DNA from: Castellaniella sp049673105
GTDB taxonomy: Bacteria; Pseudomonadota; Gammaproteobacteria; Burkholderiales; Burkholderiaceae_B
DNA: 64,000 bases
Assembly (NCBI RefSeq): GCF_049673105.1
Contig: NZ_JBATXG010000001.1
Span: 32,350 to 96,349, forward strand
Direction: 5' to 3'
Positions 25,762-35,038 of this stretch are shown piece after piece. A program made the translations under genes and the position numbers. Each line of letters opens with the position of its first letter. The first letter of the stretch is position 1. The notes under the pieces were generated by a model. It did not search any database. It saw only the letters and a list, made by a program, of their open reading frames with translations, and was not told where the DNA came from.

Positions 25762-27237
25762 ATGAATCGTCGCCTTTCCCGGATCGGGCAAACGCTTTTC
25801 CTGACGGGCGCTCTGGCGGGCGCCCTGCCGGCCTGGGGGCAGCCCATGGGGCTGCCGTCCATGGGGGCGGTGTCCTCGGCGGAATTGTCGCCGCTGGTCG
25901 AGCGCACGCTGGGCCAGGCCATCATGGAACAAGGCCGCCATGATCCGACCTATGTGGCGGATCTGGATATCAATCAATACCTGACCGATCTGGGGCGCAA
26001 GCTCGCCGCGCATGCCCCCCAGTCGCTGGAGCAGACCATCACCGTGTTTGCGGTGCGCGATCCCGCCATCAATGCCTTTGCCTTGCCGGGGGGGTATATC
26101 GGGATCAATAGCGGTCTGGTCGTCGGCGCCCAGAGCGAATCTGAATTGGCCGGCGTGTTGGCGCACGAAATCGGCCACGTCATGCAGCGCCATATCGCCA
26201 GGGGTATTGCGCAGCAGTCCCAGGGCACCGGCCTGATGGTCGCCAGTCTCATTGGCGCCTTGCTGGCGGCGCTGGCGGGTCAGGGGGATCTGGCGATGGG
26301 GGTGGCGACTTTCGGGCAGGCGGCCACGATCGACCGTCAGCTGGGCTTTTCCCGCAGCGCCGAACAAGAAGCCGATCGCGCCGGTTTCCAGATGATGCGC
26401 CAGGCCGGCTTCGATCCCAGAGGCATGCTGGACATGTTCCGGCGGCTGATGAACGCCTCGCGCCTGAACGAGGGAACGGGGGGTGGATACGCCTCGACGC
26501 ACCCCTTGTCCATCCAGCGTCTGTCCGACGTGGAAAACCGGATCGCCGAACTGCCGCCCCCCGCTGCATCGGACGACTCGGAATTCTGGTTCGTGCGGGC
26601 GCGTCTGGCGCTGATTCAGGGGCGCGGCGACGAAGACCGCGTGCGTCAGACATTCAAAAGCGATGCCGGCAAACAGCAAGGCAGCCGGAAGGCCGCCGCG
26701 CTCTACGGCCTGGCCTGGCTGGATTGGAAAGCCGGCCAGAACGCCGCTGCCCGGCAGCAACTGGATGCCGTGCGGGCGCTGCAGTCGGCGCCGCAGGTGG
26801 ATATGCTCGATATTCGGCTGGCGCGGGCGCAAAGCCCCGCCGCGGCAGTGGCCGCCGCGGCGCAGGCCTGGCAGCGCTGGCCGCGCAGCCAAGGGGTGGC
26901 CGATGAACGTGCGCGTGCCTTGCAAGCCGCCGGCCAGGACAGGGCCGCCGTGGATTTTCTGCAGGCAGTGATCCGGCAGTGGCCCGATACCCCGGAATTT
27001 CAGCAACTGCTGGCCGGCAGTCTGGAACGTCTAGGCAACAAGGTCGAAGCGCACGAGGCGATGGCGTCTTATTTCGAACAGACCGGGGCCTTGCCCACCG
27101 CCATGGAACACCTGCAGCAGGCGCGTCGCCTGTCCCAGGATTTCTACGAGCAGTCGCGTTTGGATATGCGTATCCGCGCCTTGCGGGATCACCTGGAAAA
27201 CCAGCGGGCGCTGCTGGAACCCTATAGAAAAAAATAG
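25762..27237 (+). CDS. bepA: Periplasmic M48 metalloprotease with TPR tail, BepA-like
   Basis: A 491-residue protein, near the length of E. coli BepA (487). It has a cleavable signal peptide (MNRRLSRIGQTLFLTGALAG ... AWGQ), the zinc motif HEIGH in LAGVLAHEIGHVMQRHIA, and the downstream glutamate in EQEADRAGFQMM. The C-terminal half is made of TPR-like helices. BepA degrades or assists misassembled outer-membrane proteins such as LptD. It follows the CtaG-like gene by seven bases. Confidence 0.88.
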   Translation: MNRRLSRIGQTLFLTGALAGALPAWGQPMGLPSMGAVSSAELSPLVERTLGQAIMEQGRHDPTYVADLDINQYLTDLGRKLAAHAPQSLEQTITVFAVRDPAINAFALPGGYIGINSGLVVGAQSESELAGVLAHEIGHVMQRHIARGIAQQSQGTGLMVASLIGALLAALAGQGDLAMGVATFGQAATIDRQLGFSRSAEQEADRAGFQMMRQAGFDPRGMLDMFRRLMNASRLNEGTGGGYASTHPLSIQRLSDVENRIAELPPPAASDDSEFWFVRARLALIQGRGDEDRVRQTFKSDAGKQQGSRKAAALYGLAWLDWKAGQNAAARQQLDAVRALQSAPQVDMLDIRLARAQSPAAAVAAAAQAWQRWPRSQGVADERARALQAAGQDRAAVDFLQAVIRQWPDTPEFQQLLAGSLERLGNKVEAHEAMASYFEQTGALPTAMEHLQQARRLSQDFYEQSRLDMRIRALRDHLENQRALLEPYRKK

Positions 27238-27274
27238 CGCGCCGATCCGCTGCCGGCTTGCCGGGGCTGTGGGG

Positions 27275-28393
27275 CTATTGTCCGGTCTCGAAGAATTGCT
27301 GTAGCCGCTTGGGCAGCCAGTTCAGGTGACCTGGGAAAATACCGGTGACGAAGCTGGCATGGCCGCCCTGGTACGGCTGATGCAGCAGCACATCGGCGGA
27401 TGCATCCCGGCTGCCCGGCAAGGATGCCTCGGGGATGAACGGGTCGTTGCGGGCATTCAGGATCAGGGTGGGGACGCGGATGTCCGGCAGCAAAGGCAGG
27501 CTGGCCGCGCGTGTCCAGTAGTCCAGGGCGTTCCGGTAGCCATGCATGGGCGCGGTATACAGATCGTCGAATTCACGCAGGCTGCGCATGCGTTGTGTGC
27601 GCGTCACGTCCACGGAGCCGGGGAATTCCTGGGCTTTGCCGTAGATCTTGTGGCGGATGCTGCGCAGGAAATAACGCGAATATAACTGCCGCCCCCAAAA
27701 CGTATCGGACAGCCGCCGCCCGCCGGCGGCCAGATTCATGGGGACGGACACGGCAGCTGCCGCCCGCAGCCCCTGCATGGCATGGCCGGATTCCCCCAGG
27801 TGCTTCAGCAGCGCGTTGCCTCCCAGCGAGATGCCTGCCGCATGCCAGGCGGCCTGCGGCAGTCGGGATCTGACGTGGTCCAGCATGAAGGCGATCTCGG
27901 CCGAGTCGCCGCTGTAATAGGCCCGCGCCATACGGTTGGGCACGCCGGAACAACTACGGAAATGCGCGGCCACCACCACCCAGCCCTGACGCCGGAATGC
28001 GTGCGCAATCGCCTGCATATAGGGGCTCAGGCTGCTGCCTTCCAGGCCGTGGAACAGAATCAGGGCGCGGGCATCCGCGGGGAGTTGCGGCCAGTCGGCG
28101 GGCTCCATCCAGCGGCAGGCGGCGGTACCCACCAGGCTGGAATCGTGCGGGGTGGTTTCGCCGTTTGGCCGGGTGTGCGCATCCAGACCGGGGCCGCACC
28201 AGTCCAGATCCACGAAATCCCCATCGGGGGTGTCGACCCGTTCGCGGATGAAGGGGATGGTAGGGTGCTGCGCGCAGAAGGCGCCGTACAGTGTTTGCAC
28301 GTGCCCGCCCGGCAACCAGGCCGGCACGGGGCAGCGGCTGGTGTCGAGACGGGCAGGTGAATCAGAGACGGATGCCGGCCTGTTCGTGGCCAT
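27275..28393 (-). CDS. YheT-family alpha/beta hydrolase
   Basis: A 372-residue esterase-like protein. The opening PAWLPGGHVQTLYGAF is the YheT signature. The nucleophile elbow is GISLGGNALLKHL, with Asp in LNARNDPFIPE and His in QGGHASFVTG as the other triad members. The oxyanion region LILFHGLEGSS is clear. The natural substrate of this family is not established. Its start overlaps the 3' end of the zinc-finger gene, so it lies in the same unit as ilvE. Confidence 0.88.
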   Translation of the reverse strand: MATNRPASVSDSPARLDTSRCPVPAWLPGGHVQTLYGAFCAQHPTIPFIRERVDTPDGDFVDLDWCGPGLDAHTRPNGETTPHDSSLVGTAACRWMEPADWPQLPADARALILFHGLEGSSLSPYMQAIAHAFRRQGWVVVAAHFRSCSGVPNRMARAYYSGDSAEIAFMLDHVRSRLPQAAWHAAGISLGGNALLKHLGESGHAMQGLRAAAAVSVPMNLAAGGRRLSDTFWGRQLYSRYFLRSIRHKIYGKAQEFPGSVDVTRTQRMRSLREFDDLYTAPMHGYRNALDYWTRAASLPLLPDIRVPTLILNARNDPFIPEASLPGSRDASADVLLHQPYQGGHASFVTGIFPGHLNWLPKRLQQFFETGQ

Positions 28394-28592
28394 GCGGGTG
28401 GTCGCCGTCGCGCAGAATGTATTCAGTGCCGCAATACTGACATTTGGCGACCCCGTTTTTCACGACTTCGATGTAGGTGCGAGGGTGCATGGACCAGAGC
28501 GGAGATTTCGGGCCGGGGCAATAGACAGGCAGGTCGGCGGCGCCGACGATCACGGGTTCCAGTTTCTGGGGGGTGGCGGGTGTGCTGCTCAT
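28362..28592 (-). CDS. CHCC zinc-finger protein
   Basis: A 76-residue protein with the CHCC zinc finger: Cys in VYCPGP, His in SMHPRTYIEV, and the pair CQYCG. The same fold occurs in mitochondrial NDUFS6 and in short bacterial proteins often found beside ilvE in betaproteobacteria. The ATG at 28592 has an AGGAAA site upstream, so a longer frame from 28622 is rejected. Its function in bacteria is unknown. Confidence 0.85.
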   Translation of the reverse strand: MSSTPATPQKLEPVIVGAADLPVYCPGPKSPLWSMHPRTYIEVVKNGVAKCQYCGTEYILRDGDHPHGHEQAGIRL

Positions 28593-28603
28593 GGTGTTTC
28601 CTG

Positions 28604-29524
28604 TCAGACTTTCGAGAGCCAATGGTGGTATTTCGGGGTTTTGCCCGATACCGCATCAAAGAAGGCTTTTTGCAGTTGGGCGGTGACGGGGCCGCGTTCT
28701 CCGGCGCCGATCTGGCGACCGTCGATCTCGCGGATCGGCGTGACTTCGGCTGCCGTGCCGGTGAAGAAGGCCTCGTCGGCGATGTACAGGTCATCGCGCG
28801 TCAAGCGGCGGGATTCGACCCGCAGATCCAGGTCGGTGGCGATCTGATGGATCGAGGCGCGGGTGATGCCGGTCAGGGCGCAGGCGATGTCCGGTTCGTA
28901 GATCACGCCATCGCGCACGATGAACAGGTTTTCGCCGGAGCCTTCGGCCACGAAGCCATTGGTGTCGAGCAGGATGGCTTCGTCGTAGCCGTGTTCGAGG
29001 GCTTCGGTATTGGCCAGGATCGAATTGGCGTAGGTGCTGGCGATCTTGGCGCGCGGCATGGTGACGTTCACATGCTGGCGGGCATAGGACGATATTTTGA
29101 CGCGGATGCCTTGTTTGAGGGCTTCTTCGCCCAGATAGGCGCCCCAGGGCCAGGCGGCGATGGCCACATGCACCTGCGCGCCTTTGGGCGACACGCCCAT
29201 TTTTTCGGAACCGTAGAACACGATCGGGCGGATATAGCAGGATTCCAGCTCGTTGCGGCGCACGACTTCGATGTGGGCATTGGAGATCGCCTCGCGCGTG
29301 TAGGGGATCTTCATCTGGTAGATGTGCGCCGAATTGAACAGGCGTTTGGTGTGGTCTTCGAGACGGAAGATGGCGGTGCCGTGATCGGTCTTGTAGGCGC
29401 GCACGCCTTCGAAGACGGACAGGCCGTAGTGCAGTGAATGCGTCAGGACGTGGGTGGTGGCGTCGCGCCAGGGTACGAGTTTGCCGTCGTACCAGATCAC
29501 CCCATCACGGTCAGCCATAGACAT
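28604..29524 (-). CDS. ilvE: Branched-chain amino acid aminotransferase
   Basis: A 306-residue PLP enzyme for the last step of Val, Leu and Ile synthesis. It starts MSMADRDGVIWYDGKLVPWR, shows LHYGLSVFEGVRAYKT, the PLP-lysine region MPRAKIASTYANSILANTEA, DTNGFVAEGSGENLF and TGITRASI. Its length is normal. A GGGAGA site precedes the ATG. The CHCC and YheT genes follow closely on the same strand. Confidence 0.95.
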   Translation of the reverse strand: MSMADRDGVIWYDGKLVPWRDATTHVLTHSLHYGLSVFEGVRAYKTDHGTAIFRLEDHTKRLFNSAHIYQMKIPYTREAISNAHIEVVRRNELESCYIRPIVFYGSEKMGVSPKGAQVHVAIAAWPWGAYLGEEALKQGIRVKISSYARQHVNVTMPRAKIASTYANSILANTEALEHGYDEAILLDTNGFVAEGSGENLFIVRDGVIYEPDIACALTGITRASIHQIATDLDLRVESRRLTRDDLYIADEAFFTGTAAEVTPIREIDGRQIGAGERGPVTAQLQKAFFDAVSGKTPKYHHWLSKV

Positions 29525-29586
29525 CGCCGTCTCCCAGAATAATAGGAGCTTATTGTACCAATTGCCCGCCCTGAGGCGATGCACGG

Positions 29587-29634
29587 TAAAATACGCTGTT
29601 CATGAACACACAGGGCCGCTTCTGGCGCCTGTGT
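29587..29634 (+). promoter_or_regulatory. rhlE leader: -10 box and strong hairpin
   Basis: TAAAAT at 29587-29592 is a plausible -10 element. The leader then forms a hairpin: ACACAGGGCC at 29608-29617 pairs with GGC-G-CCTGTGT at 29624-29634, ten pairs with one bulged G and a six-base loop. It ends 14 bases before the rhlE ATG and has no long T run, so it is more likely a leader structure than a terminator. Confidence 0.45.
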
Positions 29635-29648
29635 TCCTTTAGCTGCGA

Positions 29649-31034
<1,386 letters not shown>

Positions 31035-31042
31035 TCGTTGTC

Positions 31043-31417
31043 TTAGGCCGCTAGCTGGCTGACTGCTCCGGGGCCGTCATCCAGCACCGGCAGGCTGTCT
31101 GCGCCGTCCAGCAGGCGCTGCAGGTGTTCGACATAGGGCAGTTGAACCCCCCAGAACCGTGTGCCGGCGCGGTCTTGCACCAGGATGGTCGGAAAATTCT
31201 CGACGTCCTCGTCGCCCAGCCAGTCGGGGCTGTCTTCTATGTCTACCCAGATGAACGTCCAGCCGGGCAACTGGCCGGCCAGGGTTTCCAGGGCGGGCCG
31301 GTAGTCGTCGCAGGTGCGGCACCAGGCAGCGCAATAGCAGACGATGCGACGACCGTCATCCTGGCTGAGTCGATCCCGCAGAGCGGGCAGGTCGGTGTGG
31401 GGGTTGAATACTTTCAT
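31043..31417 (-). CDS. Thioredoxin-fold protein
   Basis: A 124-residue cytoplasmic thioredoxin-like protein with active site WCRTC (Cys33 and Cys36) in CYCAAWCRTCDDYRPALETL and the cis-Pro region ENFPTILVQDR. It has no signal peptide. Extra cysteines lie just before the site (VCYC). It is convergent with rhlE, nine bases apart. Its partner reductase and substrates are unknown. Confidence 0.85.
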   Translation of the reverse strand: MKVFNPHTDLPALRDRLSQDDGRRIVCYCAAWCRTCDDYRPALETLAGQLPGWTFIWVDIEDSPDWLGDEDVENFPTILVQDRAGTRFWGVQLPYVEHLQRLLDGADSLPVLDDGPGAVSQLAA

Positions 31418-31469
31418 CAGAGCAATATAGTATGAAAACTTCCTCCTCTTTTCACACCACGTAGCACGT

Positions 31470-32264
31470 ATGACGCATCAGAATCTTGCACTGCGCGGGT
31501 CGCATGCTTCCCAAGGTCTCTCTCGGGTCGGGCAGGCGTTTCGCCGCGCCTTGCTCAGCCAGATGCATCCGCGCATGCTGGCAGCGCTGTTTTTGCCTTT
31601 TGTCATCGCCGCGCTGGGGGCTATTGTGCTGCTCTGGTTCTTCTGGACGCCTTTGACCGGATGGCTGGACCAGGAGGCCTCATCCTGGGGCATGTTCAAC
31701 ACCGTGGACGGCTGGCTGGTGGCGACGGGGCTGTTTTCCCTGAAGCTCTGGCTGGTGCCCTTGATGGCCGTCGGCCTGTTGCTGCCGATGGCGGGCATCC
31801 TGGGCCTGGGTATCGCCGCCGTCTTCGTCATGCCCCTGGTGCTGCAGCACCTGGAAAAGCGGGATTATGTCGGGCTGAGCCGCCAGGGGCAGCACGCGAC
31901 CGTCCTGGGCGTCTGGAATGCCGTCTGGGTGGGATTTCTGTTCTGTCTGGGGTGGTTGGTGACCATGCCGCTGTGGCTGATTCCTCCGTTGGCGCTGATC
32001 CTGCCGGTGTTCTGGTGGGCCTTTGCCCTGAACCGCATGCTGCGGGTGGATGCGATGATCGAACACGCCAGTCCCGCCGAGCGGCGCTTGTTGTGGCGTC
32101 GACACAACCGCCAGTTGTGGCTGATCGCCACCATTCTGGCCCTGATCAATCTGGTGCCGCTGTTTTGGCTGGTGATGCCGGTGTTCTCGGCCTTGGTCTA
32201 TGCGCATTTCTGCCTGGATGCCATCGGGCGGCTGCGGGCCGAGACCGTGATCGACATGCCGTGA
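31470..32264 (+). CDS. EI24/CysZ-like membrane protein
   Basis: A 264-residue inner-membrane protein with about six hydrophobic segments and internal basic loops, fitting the EI24 (CysZ-like) domain family. CysZ of E. coli is a sulphate transporter, but sulphate genes are absent here. In related betaproteobacteria this gene is commonly next to a CinA-like gene, as here (65 bases downstream). It is assigned by overall pattern, not by a decisive motif. Confidence 0.7.
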   Translation: MTHQNLALRGSHASQGLSRVGQAFRRALLSQMHPRMLAALFLPFVIAALGAIVLLWFFWTPLTGWLDQEASSWGMFNTVDGWLVATGLFSLKLWLVPLMAVGLLLPMAGILGLGIAAVFVMPLVLQHLEKRDYVGLSRQGQHATVLGVWNAVWVGFLFCLGWLVTMPLWLIPPLALILPVFWWAFALNRMLRVDAMIEHASPAERRLLWRRHNRQLWLIATILALINLVPLFWLVMPVFSALVYAHFCLDAIGRLRAETVIDMP

Positions 32265-32328
32265 TGCCAGGTGGGGGCGCCAGCGCCCCGATGCCTGATT
32301 CCTTCGAGTGCTACGCGGAAACTGCTTG

Positions 32329-33174
32329 ATGACATCCCTTCAGAACACCCCCCAGGCCGCCACGGCGGCGGCTGGCTCGCAGACGCCGCGTGTGCGTCTG
32401 ATCGCCATTGGCGACGAGATCCTGTCGGGTCGACGCCAGGACAAACATTTCGCCACCCTGATCGATCTGCTGCAGGCGCGTGGCATGCGCTTGCAGGCGG
32501 CGGAATTCATCTCCGACGACGAGGACGACATCACGGCCTGCCTGCGGCGCAGCTTTGCGACCGAAGACATCGTTTTCTGCTGTGGCGGCATTGGCGCAAC
32601 GCCCGATGACCGCACGCGCCAGGCTGCCGCCCGCGCCCTGGGCGTGAAACTGGTCCTGCATCCCGAAGCCGCCCGCCTGATCGGCGAACGTTGTGCGGAC
32701 ATGGCCGCCAAAGGACAAGGCAGCGCCGATATGTCCACGCCGGAAAATCAGCAGCGGCTGCAGATGGGGGTATTCCCCGTCGGGGCCGAGATCATCCCCA
32801 ACAGCTACAACCGCATCCCTGGGTTCTACATCCGCAATCACAGCTTCATGCCGGGCTTTCCCGTGATGGCGCATCCCATGATGACCTGGACGCTGGATAC
32901 GCGCTACGCGCAATGGCATCACCGGGAATCCCGAGTCGAACATTCCTTTCTGGTGTTCGGTTTGCCGGAATCCCGCATCACGCCGGCGCTGGAATGGCTG
33001 GAACAACGCTGGCCAGGCATCCGGGCCTTCAGCCTGCCCAACGTCGGGGACAGCGGCGGCCATCCGCATATCGAATTGGGCGTCAAAGGCGAACCCGATG
33101 CCGCTGCCCAGGCCGTGGTCTGGTTAAGATCCGAGGTGCAATCTCTGGGCGGCAGCCTGATGCCGCCGGTATGA
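32329..33174 (+). CDS. CinA/MoaB-type molybdopterin-binding-domain protein
   Basis: A 281-residue protein with the N-terminal domain of competence/damage-inducible CinA: RVRLIAIGDEILSGRRQDKHF and CCGGIGATPDDRTRQAAARAL. The CinA C-terminal deamidase domain is missing and the rest resembles only the middle part. CinA N-domains act as ADP-ribose or NMN-linked pyrophosphatases in some bacteria. The ATG at 32329 is preferred to an upstream start inside the EI24-like spacer. Confidence 0.8.
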   Translation: MTSLQNTPQAATAAAGSQTPRVRLIAIGDEILSGRRQDKHFATLIDLLQARGMRLQAAEFISDDEDDITACLRRSFATEDIVFCCGGIGATPDDRTRQAAARALGVKLVLHPEAARLIGERCADMAAKGQGSADMSTPENQQRLQMGVFPVGAEIIPNSYNRIPGFYIRNHSFMPGFPVMAHPMMTWTLDTRYAQWHHRESRVEHSFLVFGLPESRITPALEWLEQRWPGIRAFSLPNVGDSGGHPHIELGVKGEPDAAAQAVVWLRSEVQSLGGSLMPPV

Positions 33175-33250
33175 TTTTTGGTGGCCCGTCCGGCAGGGGG
33201 TAGCTCAGCCAGGGCTTGCCAGACGGGATGATTTTTCATAGTATGGAATT

Positions 33251-34111
33251 GTGGCGTTGCAACATATTCCTTTTATGGCCCGTACCTCGAGTCCCTCCTC
33301 CTCCTTTCTGTCCTCTTCTCAGCCGCCGCTGCGCGACGCGGTTGCTGCCGAGCAAAGTACGGTCACGATCCAGGTGCTGGATCGCGCGATGCGCATCCTG
33401 GATGTGCTGGCAGGGCAGCGCGACCCCATGGCGCTAAAGGACCTGTCCGCCAAAACCGGCCTGCATGCCTCGACGACGCACCGCATCCTGGCTGACCTGG
33501 CGGTCGGGCGTTATGTCGAACGGGTGGACAGCGGCCTGTACCGTCTTGGTATGCGGCTGCTGGAACTGGGGTCCTTGGTCAAGGGGCGTCTGGACGTACG
33601 CACCGCCTCGATCGGGCCGATGCGCGAACTGCATCGCCAGACCGGACAGACCGTCAATCTGTCCCTGGCCCAGGGAGACGAAATCGTCTACATCGAACGC
33701 GCCTGGAGCGAGCGCTCCGGCATGCAGGTCGTGCGGGCCATCGGGGGCAGGGCGCCCTTGCACCTGACGTCCACCGGCAAGCTGTTCCTGGCGACCTGGG
33801 ATGCCCGCAGCATCCGCAGTTACGCCATGCGCACCGGCCTGGCCGGCAATACGCGCAACAGCATCACGCAACTGGATCAGCTGGACCGGGAACTGGCGCT
33901 GGTGCGGCGGCACGGGTATTCGCGCGACAACGAGGAACTGGAATTGGGCGTGCGCTGCATTGCGGCGGGTGTCTATGACGATACCGGCACCTTGCTGGCG
34001 GGTTTGTCTCTGTCCGCTCCCGCCGAGCGCATGCGCGACGACTGGATCCCGCTGTTGCTGTCCGCCACCGCCAGCATTTCCGAGGCTCTGGGCTACGAAG
34101 CCCAGCACTGA
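33251..34111 (+). CDS. IclR-family transcriptional regulator
   Basis: A 286-residue regulator. The winged helix spans about residues 35-100 (VLDRAMRILDVLAGQRDPMALKDLSAKTGLHASTTHRIL); the effector domain contains GRAPLHLTSTGKLFLA and the ELELGVRCIAAGVYDDTG stretch. A GTG at 33251 is the first start; an ATG at 33275 (MARTSS) is possible. No obvious target operon is adjacent. The sequence around the start (TTGTGGCGTTGCAACA) resembles the palindrome before the phasin gene. Confidence 0.88.
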   Translation: MALQHIPFMARTSSPSSSFLSSSQPPLRDAVAAEQSTVTIQVLDRAMRILDVLAGQRDPMALKDLSAKTGLHASTTHRILADLAVGRYVERVDSGLYRLGMRLLELGSLVKGRLDVRTASIGPMRELHRQTGQTVNLSLAQGDEIVYIERAWSERSGMQVVRAIGGRAPLHLTSTGKLFLATWDARSIRSYAMRTGLAGNTRNSITQLDQLDRELALVRRHGYSRDNEELELGVRCIAAGVYDDTGTLLAGLSLSAPAERMRDDWIPLLLSATASISEALGYEAQH

Positions 34112-34140
34112 CGGACCGGGCGTTCAGCCGGCGACGTGAA

Positions 34141-34159
34141 TTTGTTGCGCCGCAACAAA
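34141..34159 (+). promoter_or_regulatory. 19-bp palindrome upstream of the phasin promoter
   Basis: TTTGTTGCG and CGCAACAAA flank a central C, a perfect inverted repeat six bases before the -35 box of the phasin gene. TGC/GCA-centred palindromes upstream of phasin genes are typical targets of the PHA regulator PhaR. PhaR itself is not in the window, so this assignment is an inference; the neighbouring IclR protein is the alternative. Confidence 0.55.
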
Positions 34160-34165
34160 AATATC

Positions 34166-34193
34166 TTGACTTCCTTGTTCATTGCTTTAAAAT
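34166..34193 (+). promoter_or_regulatory. Promoter of the phasin gene
   Basis: TTGACT at 34166-34171 and TAAAAT at 34188-34193 with a 16-base spacer. It fits a strong sigma-70-type promoter, expected for an abundant granule protein. A second TGC-rich palindromic patch (GTGCACTGCAGCA near 34201) lies around the transcription start. Confidence 0.65.
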
Positions 34194-34287
34194 TTCATTT
34201 GTGCACTGCAGCATTTTGCTTGCAGTCGAGAAGGTGCCGGGCATCATGCCTCTGAGGAAGCCTTCTACTTATTGACAAGGAGTCATC

Positions 34288-34857
34288 ATGAGCGCAAATC
34301 CCCAAGCCCTGCTAGCCACGCAGAAAGCCGTCATCGACAATGTCCTGGCCGTCCAGGGTACTTTTTTCAGCGGCTTCGAAAAGCTGGTCGACCTGAACCT
34401 GAAGGCCGCCAAGGCCGCGCTGGAAGACGTTGCCCAGAAATCCCAGGAAGCAGCTGACCTGAAGGACAGCCAGGAACTGCTGGCCTTTACCTCGGCGCTG
34501 GTGCGTCCCGACCAGGCCGTGGCCTACGGCAAGGACGTCTACGAGATCCTGGCCAATGTACAAGGCGAGCTGAGCAAGCTGGCCGAAGCCCAACTCAGCC
34601 AGAACCAGGAACGCGTCGCCGACGCCGTCGAGCAATTCGCCCGCAACGCCCCCACCGGCTCCGAAGGCGCCGTGGCGCTGCTGAAGTCCTCGCTCGCCAC
34701 CGCGACGAACGCCTACGAATCCGCCGCCAAGGCTGCCCGCCAGGCCGCCAGCGCTGCCGAATCGAATTTCTCGGCGGCGACCAACGCCACCCTGAAGGCT
34801 GCGTCCGACGTGACGAAGGCGTCCAAGCCCGCACGCGCGCGCCGCTCGGCCAACTAA
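34288..34857 (+). CDS. phaP: Phasin (PHA granule-associated protein)
   Basis: A 189-residue amphipathic helical protein of the phasin_2 type, starting MSANPQALLATQKAVIDNVLAVQGTFF after an AAGGAG site. Phasins coat polyhydroxyalkanoate granules and limit their size. The Ala-rich C-terminal half (AAKAARQAASAAESNFSAAT) and basic tail (KPARARRSAN) are usual. It is monocistronic with its own promoter, palindromic operator and terminator. It implies that the organism stores PHA, though synthase genes are not in this window. Confidence 0.92.
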   Translation: MSANPQALLATQKAVIDNVLAVQGTFFSGFEKLVDLNLKAAKAALEDVAQKSQEAADLKDSQELLAFTSALVRPDQAVAYGKDVYEILANVQGELSKLAEAQLSQNQERVADAVEQFARNAPTGSEGAVALLKSSLATATNAYESAAKAARQAASAAESNFSAATNATLKAASDVTKASKPARARRSAN

Positions 34858-34904
34858 GCGGATAGCAGCAGCGACCGGTTCCGTAGCCGGTCAGCTGAGT
34901 CTTG

Positions 34905-34933
34905 AAAGCCAGGCATTTGCCTGGCTTTTTTTT
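34905..34933 (+). terminator. Rho-independent terminator of phaP
   Basis: AGCCAGGCA at 34907-34915 pairs with TGCCTGGCT at 34918-34926 and is followed by eight T. The two-base gap means the inner pairs open to form the loop. Confidence 0.9.
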
Positions 34934-35038
34934 ATTCAAAATTCCTTCATCTTTTTGCGCAGGCTTGCTCGTATACTCGCACAGGGCGCCTGACAGCGTC
35001 TGTTCCATTCCGTCACATTTTGCCCAGGATCCCCCAGC

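Noticed and set aside
34873..34891. Hairpin GACCGG...CCGGTC after phaP as a second copy of the 8274-8517 repeat
   Set aside because: It shares only short words (ACCGGTTCC, AGCTGAG) with the large element and lacks the arms, so a relation is not supported.
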